This document shows, piece by piece, positions 6,364-10,325 of a DNA stretch of 10,325 bases (within the stretch, counting starts at the first letter, position 1; every line of letters begins with the position of its first letter). The DNA lies in NCBI GenBank assembly GCA_030619345.1, contig JAUXBO010000059.1:1-10325 (forward strand), in the 5' to 3' direction. The position numbers were made by a program, and so were the translations under genes. Origin of the DNA: Candidatus Zixiibacteriota bacterium (GTDB taxonomy: Bacteria; Zixibacteria; MSB-5A5; GN15; FEB-12). Under the pieces are notes generated by a model. It saw nothing but the letters and a program-made list of their open reading frames with translations. It made no database searches and had not been told where the DNA came from.

Positions 6364-8445
6364 TTACTTCACTAAGACCATTTTCTTTGATTCAACATAA
6401 TCTCCCGACTCGATCCGGTAGAAATATACACCAGAGGCCACCGGATTCCCGAATCCATCGTCACCACCCCAGGTCGCTGCGTAAAGACCGGCTGATTTAC
6501 CCTCATTCACCAGTGTGGCTGTTTTGCGCCCGGATAGATCATAAACCGACAGTTCCACGTGACCGGCTTCTCTGACTGAATATTCGATAGTCGTTGAGGG
6601 GTTAAACGGGTTGGGATAATTCTGCTGAAGCTCAAAGTCCTCAGGAATATCGAACGCGAATTCCTCGTCAACATCGGTAGCCAGGTTAATCATCGCTTCA
6701 GCCGACACTGAGTTGGAGATATCCGAAAAATTCAGCGCATTATCTACTGATTTAATACCTATATGATAAGTCTCCCCTGGAATCAGCCCGGAGAGAGTTG
6801 TGCTCTGAATGTTTCCCGAAGCCACCGGATTCGGGGGATTGGTGTAGACAAAAGCGTCTGACCAGTTACCTTCATTGAGTGAATCGAGATCAAGGCGAAT
6901 TACATAACCCTGTACTTCGCCAAAAAGACCATCGTCACCGGGAGCGGTCCAGCTCAGATCAATCGTTCCCTCGGTCGATCCAGTCTGAGCACCAAGATCG
7001 TTAATAGCCGCCGGAGGTGTATTGTCGCCCGCCGTCGCCACGGCAAGAATATTTGAAAGACCGGACCAGTTTGGGATTTCATCGGCGGTCTTGATGGCAA
7101 AGAAATAGCCGACTCCCTGCGGAAGTCCCGCAAGAGTGTAGGACTGGGTGGTTCCGGCAAGAAGCGGACTCGGTTCATCGCTTATCTGAATGGCGCTATC
7201 CCAGTTCTGAATATTGATCGCTGTTGAAGAGTAGCGGATGTCGTAAAGAGTAGCAGTTCCAACAGCACCATCGTCACCCGGAGCTGTCCAGGTAATGGTA
7301 ATCGAACTGTCGGTTGTATTGGAGGAAGCCAGATCGGCAATATTGGCCGGAGCCTGTTGTTCTACTAACGTCGCCAGGTTGGTTACGTTTGACAAACCGG
7401 ACCAGTTCGGAATTTCATCAGCCGTCTTAATCGCAAAATAATAGGTCGTAGCCGGATTCAGGCCGGTCACAATCATAGACTCACTGCTACCGGCTGAGGC
7501 AGGTGAAGGCGCCCCACTGACGACGGTGCCCAGATAAAAATTGGCCCCGTTGATATTAGAGGTTGAGTATCTTATGTCATACTGGCTGGCCGTACCACTG
7601 TTGCCATCATCGCCCGGAGCTGTCCAGGTAATAGTGATGCTGGTGTCGGTCGAGCTTGTGGCCAACAGATTGGCAATATCACTGGGAGCTATCTGTTCAT
7701 TTATGGTTGTGCCTGATGCGGTATTTGATATCCCCGACCAGTTGGGAACTTCATCAGCTGTCTTGATAGCAAAGTAGTAGTCCGAGGTCGGGTCCAGACC
7801 GGTCACAGTCATCGATTCACTGCTGCCTGCTGGCGAAGGCGAAGGCTCACCACTAACGGCGGTGGCCTGATCAAAATTCGAATCATTTATGAAGACGGTT
7901 GAGTATCTGATATCGTATTGGGTGGCGGTGCCGGCGGTGCTGTCATCGCCCGGCGATGTCCAGGTCAGGTCAAGGCTGGTATTGGAAGGATTCGAGGTCA
8001 GAAGATCTGTAACATCAGACGGAGCGTCCGATTCTGCCGCCGTGGAAACGGAGACTACATTCGAAGTCGGTGACCAATTGGGAACTTCATCAGCAACTCT
8101 TATGGCAAAGTAATAAGTAGTGCTCGAACTAAGCCCGTCAATCGTAATGCTCTCGGCACTTCCGGCCATCTGAGGAGCCGGAATATTTGCGGCTTGGTTA
8201 GCCTGATCCCAGTTGCCGTCGTTGATTAAAAAGGTAGCATAACGGATATCATATTGAGCTGCCTGACCCTGATTGCCGTCATCTCCGGGGGCCGTCCAAT
8301 TCAAGGTTACCGAGTGGGTCGAGGCGGCCGAGGCGAGGAGTTTGGACTCTACCGGGCTGCTGACAAAAGAGAAAATCAGTAAGAAGATGAATGTTGTTCG
8401 AATCGCCGTAATGGCAATCGAATACTTGGGAGAAACTGAGTTCAT
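6364..8445 (-). CDS. Secreted five-repeat fibronectin type III protein with T9SS sorting domain
   Basis: This 693-residue protein has an N-terminal hydrophobic stretch (residues ~17-30) acting as signal peptide. Five fibronectin type III repeats follow at ~35-136, 140-248, 252-360, 364-472 and 476-584. Their period is 112-113 residues, marked by APGDD/SPGDD at 52, 164, 276, 388 and 501. Shared motifs are 'YDIRYS', 'AGSSES', 'YYFAIKTADE' and 'PNWSG'; repeat 5 is the most divergent. A short acidic linker precedes the C-terminal type A sorting domain (~606-693), with 'NYPNPFNPSTTIEYSV', 'VYDLSGRK', 'GVYFYRIESG' and the terminal 'KKMVLVK'. Such domains direct export through the type IX system and are then usually removed. 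There is no enzymatic domain, so I infer a structural or adhesive surface protein. GGAG 6 bases upstream supports the ATG at 8445. Confidence 0.92.
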   Translation of the reverse strand: MNSVSPKYSIAITAIRTTFIFLLIFSFVSSPVESKLLASAASTHSVTLNWTAPGDDGNQGQAAQYDIRYATFLINDGNWDQANQAANIPAPQMAGSAESITIDGLSSSTTYYFAIRVADEVPNWSPTSNVVSVSTAAESDAPSDVTDLLTSNPSNTSLDLTWTSPGDDSTAGTATQYDIRYSTVFINDSNFDQATAVSGEPSPSPAGSSESMTVTGLDPTSDYYFAIKTADEVPNWSGISNTASGTTINEQIAPSDIANLLATSSTDTSITITWTAPGDDGNSGTASQYDIRYSTSNINGANFYLGTVVSGAPSPASAGSSESMIVTGLNPATTYYFAIKTADEIPNWSGLSNVTNLATLVEQQAPANIADLASSNTTDSSITITWTAPGDDGAVGTATLYDIRYSSTAINIQNWDSAIQISDEPSPLLAGTTQSYTLAGLPQGVGYFFAIKTADEIPNWSGLSNILAVATAGDNTPPAAINDLGAQTGSTEGTIDLSWTAPGDDGLFGEVQGYVIRLDLDSLNEGNWSDAFVYTNPPNPVASGNIQSTTLSGLIPGETYHIGIKSVDNALNFSDISNSVSAEAMINLATDVDEEFAFDIPEDFELQQNYPNPFNPSTTIEYSVREAGHVELSVYDLSGRKTATLVNEGKSAGLYAATWGGDDGFGNPVASGVYFYRIESGDYVESKKMVLVK
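6694..8343 (-). repeat. Five tandem ~336-bp repeats encoding fibronectin type III domains
   Basis: The units lie at about 8038-8343, 7702-8028, 7366-7692, 7030-7356 and 6694-7020 and are direct repeats in the gene. The middle three are most alike in protein, yet differ at many third codon positions. That suggests an old duplication kept by selection rather than a recent expansion. Confidence 0.85.
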
Positions 8446-8451
8446 GTACCG

Positions 8452-8455
8452 CTCC
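8452..8455 (-). promoter_or_regulatory. Shine-Dalgarno of the fibronectin-repeat gene
   Basis: On the - strand, GGAG lies 6 bases before the ATG at 8445. It fixes the start despite the rather long stretch before the hydrophobic core of the signal peptide. Confidence 0.7.
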
Positions 8456-8793
8456 AGCTTTGAGATTTTGATTTTTCAGTCAACCTGCGCTGTGATTGCA
8501 AGTAGTGGGCCAATCGCCCATCAAACCTGTCAAGCTGTTACGAGAAAGTAACTTGCGGAGATGTTTGGACCGACAGAATTAACCTCAAGTCAAAAAATTT
8601 TGTTTAAGTTTGAAACAGAGCGTATCAAACATGAACATCAGGTCGAACGGATTTCGACAGCCGTGCAATCCCCCGAATCACATTCCCTTGTAATTTGGAT
8701 GCATAAAGTCCAAAAAAAGGTCGCTTTGTGGAACTTTACAGAGGGCAATGAGGTTTAAACCTATGCACCTTTGATTTTTCGCATTTCTGCACA

Positions 8794-8832
8794 GGCCCGT
8801 TTGATTCCTCCCCCGAACGGGCCTTCTTTTTT
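8794..8832 (+). terminator. Strong intrinsic terminator with no clear gene upstream
   Basis: A perfect 8-bp stem (GGCCCGTT at 8794-8801, AACGGGCC at 8816-8823) with a 14-base loop is followed by TTCTTTTTT. This is a textbook + strand intrinsic terminator. The nearest + strand gene that is certain ends more than 2.5 kb upstream, so it probably ends a short transcript starting within 8446-8790. Confidence 0.85.
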
Positions 8833-8991
8833 ATCCTAAAGAGGATATTGGGAGTCGATATTTCCAGCTAACTGTTGTGAATATTTGACTTTTTGTTATA
8901 TTTCTGAGAGAAAGAGAGTGATTTTACCCCATTTGAACACTCCCACTGAACTTTTGCAAAACTTACGGCTTTGTTTGACGATAAAAGAAAT

Positions 8992-9804
8992 ATGCGACGC
9001 TACTTTCTATTACTGATTCTGCTGGCGGTCACTAAAAGTGCCAACGGGGTTGAACTTACTTATCCCTCGACCGCCGCTATTTCCTGTACCTATGAAGTTA
9101 GTGAAATGCAGTTGCGAATCGGCGACACTATTCAGATCGTGCGGACTCTGGTCAATAACGAGCTATTCGATCTGAATGGTGTCTACCTTAGCGATAACTT
9201 CCCCGAGAGTTTTCAGATTATTTCGCAACAGCTTCGAATCAATGGCAATCCGGTCACAGCAGGATTTGAAGCAGATGCCATCGGGACGATTTCGTCCAAT
9301 TACAGACCGTACCGATGGTTGATCGATGACCCATTCGGAGGAACTGTAAACTTCACTCTGGCGCCCGGCGATAGCGTGGAACTCACTCTTGCCTTAGTCT
9401 GTTCTGATGTAGGTCAATTCACGCTTGAGGACCACTCAAACATAGCCTACGGTGACAGCGCCTCAATATTCACCAGCACCGATCAGCCGATAGTTCTGAT
9501 CGTAAGTATTTCCACCTCCGTTGATGATGAGGACGGCCTTCCACAGGAATATCTTACAGCCATAGCCTATCCCAATCCGTTTAATAACCGGGCTACCATT
9601 GCTTACTCAAAGCCTCATTCGGGAAGCCTGAAGCTGGAAATCTATGATCTTCTGGGTCGTCTCGTGTATGACTCTCATGTTGCTAACGCGGGTGTCGATG
9701 GACTCCTTTACTGGGAGGCCGACAATGTTGGCAGTGGTGTTTATCTCTATCGCCTTCGTTCGAAATCACACAGCGCAGGCGGAAAGTTGATGCTGCTGAA
9801 ATAG
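8992..9804 (+). CDS. Secreted protein with T9SS type A sorting domain
   Basis: This 270-residue exported protein has a signal peptide at residues 1-19 (basic MRR, hydrophobic core, cleavage near SANG). Residues ~20-175 look like an all-beta domain. 'IGDTIQIVRTLVNN' and 'NGVYLSDNFPESFQI' resemble the DUF11-type repeats found in secreted and surface proteins, though this is judged by eye. The C-terminal ~80 residues are a type A sorting domain: 'AYPNPFN' (192-198), 'IYDLLGRLVYDS' (217-228), 'GSGVYLYRLRS' (248-258), ending 'GGKLMLLK'. It should be exported by Sec and then across the outer membrane by the type IX system. I chose ATG 8992; an in-frame TTG at 8971 would add seven charged residues ahead of the signal peptide and has no better ribosome site. 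The specific function is not recognised. Confidence 0.88.
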   Translation: MRRYFLLLILLAVTKSANGVELTYPSTAAISCTYEVSEMQLRIGDTIQIVRTLVNNELFDLNGVYLSDNFPESFQIISQQLRINGNPVTAGFEADAIGTISSNYRPYRWLIDDPFGGTVNFTLAPGDSVELTLALVCSDVGQFTLEDHSNIAYGDSASIFTSTDQPIVLIVSISTSVDDEDGLPQEYLTAIAYPNPFNNRATIAYSKPHSGSLKLEIYDLLGRLVYDSHVANAGVDGLLYWEADNVGSGVYLYRLRSKSHSAGGKLMLLK

Positions 9805-9952
9805 AGCCAACGGGTCTGGGAGGAGTTTCTTAAAAGATTGCGGAGGGTATGTAGTTTACATATATATTCAACCAGGCGACGGCTATGGGGAATGTCCGGA
9901 TGATAATAACCCTGTTTACCCAACCGAAGCCAAAAATTAGCAGGCATTGAAT
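9805..9952 (+). other. Spacer before the partial gene
   Basis: This 148-base spacer has no terminator-like hairpin, so both flanking genes may share a transcript. A short inverted repeat (TATGTA at 9848-9853, TACATA at 9857-9862) could be an operator. CAGG at 9941-9944 lies 8 bases before the ATG at 9953 and may be a weak ribosome site. Confidence 0.4.
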
Positions 9953-10325
9953 ATGAAGACGTTAATTTATAGTCTGATTTTTGTATTAGGTCTCTCCTCG
10001 ATGGCCATGGCCGCCAAGGTGCGCGTATCGTTGATGTTTGTGCATTACTCGGTGGGAAACCAGATTATTTCCGGTTACTGCAATGATCAGGAGATTCACG
10101 AGATTCTTGATACAATGACCGTCACCTACGGCAATGACACCGCCCGTATTCTGTTTCGGGACTACCACCTGAATTACTGGAGCAGCGGACCGCTGAGCGA
10201 CTCGTTGGTCTCCTGCGATGATTTCCATTTTTCCGGCTTCAGTTACGACCTGCGAAATCCCAGCTATGATCGCACCAAGATATGGAATAGCTGGGACGGT
10301 GTGAGCGGTCAGTACGCCGGTTTTG
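9953..10325 (+). CDS. Secreted protein of unknown function, 3' end beyond the window
   Basis: An open frame of 124 codons runs off the right edge without a stop. Residues 1-20 (MKTLIYSLIF... ending AMA) form a clear signal peptide. The mature part begins AKVRVSLMFVHYSVGNQIISG and includes two Cys (near 42 and 88). It is rich in Tyr, Asp and Trp, as secreted proteins often are. 'FVHYSVG' at 29-35 recalls an 'HHSTG/HHSVG' motif in uncharacterised secreted proteins of environmental bacteria; this is only a recollection of a pattern and gives no function. Frame continuity, the signal peptide and codon use like its neighbours argue it is real. It may share a transcript with the T9SS substrate gene upstream and might itself end in a sorting domain, which cannot be seen here. 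Confidence 0.75.
   Translation, partial: MKTLIYSLIFVLGLSSMAMAAKVRVSLMFVHYSVGNQIISGYCNDQEIHEILDTMTVTYGNDTARILFRDYHLNYWSSGPLSDSLVSCDDFHFSGFSYDLRNPSYDRTKIWNSWDGVSGQYAGF

Larger units (their letters stand above)
8446..8991. other. 546-base gap without a convincing gene
   Basis: This region separates the divergently transcribed repeat-protein gene (-) and the next secreted-protein gene (+). Its left edge carries the Shine-Dalgarno of the - strand gene. A 65-codon + frame runs from ATG 8561 to TAA 8758, but GGAG abuts the ATG directly and the product matches nothing I recognise. An intrinsic terminator follows it at 8794-8832. A 12-bp palindrome, AGGTTTAAACCT, spans the stop of that frame (8751-8762). 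Positions 8564-8570 and 8708-8714 are complementary (TTTGGAC/GTCCAAA), and GTCGAA/TTCGAC forms a small hairpin near 8642-8658, so a structured RNA is possible. The last ~155 bases are AT-rich and should carry the promoter for the gene at 8992. Confidence 0.5.

Noticed and set aside
6694..8343. CRISPR array or recent tandem duplication
   Set aside because: The ~336-bp units are protein domains with many synonymous differences, not short identical repeats with unique spacers.
7541..8551. Several + strand frames (7541-7777, 7889-8113, 8273-8551) opposite the repeat gene
   Set aside because: They recur because the fibronectin repeats recur; they are antisense shadows of the same repeated codons.
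8561..8758. 65-codon + strand frame as a definite gene
   Set aside because: The GGAG abuts the ATG with no spacer and the product is not recognised. It is kept only as one explanation of the orphan terminator.
9986..10228. 80-codon - strand frame at the right edge
   Set aside because: It is antisense to the open + frame that has a signal peptide and continues past the window edge.

Overview
The window looks like chromosomal DNA from a Gram-negative bacterium of the FCB superphylum. It encodes a TolC-type outer-membrane channel, which implies an outer membrane. Two secreted proteins end in the type IX secretion (T9SS) type A sorting domain. A third set of genes encodes an exosortase with its EpsI partner. 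This combination, with moderate GC content and the 'GDDG...YDIRYS...PNWSG' style of fibronectin repeat, recalls uncultured FCB lineages such as candidate phylum Zixibacteria. That placement is an inference, not a sequence match.

Left part (1-2595, + strand): one long gene encodes an unusual single polypeptide. A periplasmic ABC-type substrate-binding domain (about residues 30-333) is fused to a complete TolC-family outer-membrane channel (about 345-765). The junction is encoded across a run of eight G. The first 207 bases are leader sequence and perhaps the last codons of an upstream gene.

Middle (2602-4735, - strand): a compact three-gene operon, read right to left, encodes an exosortase, EpsI, and a CDP-alcohol phosphatidyltransferase. 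The first two overlap and the third follows after 8 bases. The operon ends 6 bases from the convergent TolC-fusion gene. A 245-base divergent region (4736-4980) separates it from a + strand UDP-glucose 6-dehydrogenase gene (4981-6291). Together these suggest a surface-polysaccharide and protein-anchoring locus: UDP-glucuronate for a polymer, exosortase/EpsI for processing C-terminal anchors, and a phospholipid-headgroup enzyme. No PEP-CTERM substrate is visible in the window.

Right part: a - strand gene (6364-8445) encodes a secreted protein made of five ~112-residue fibronectin type III repeats and a T9SS sorting domain. It ends at a clear intrinsic terminator (6296-6335). A 546-base gap follows (8446-8991). 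It holds a strong + strand terminator with no convincing gene in front of it, possibly marking a small RNA or small peptide gene. The + strand then encodes a 270-residue secreted T9SS substrate (8992-9804) and the beginning of another secreted protein of unknown function, cut by the window edge (9953 onward). No tRNA, rRNA, CRISPR array or insertion sequence was recognised.
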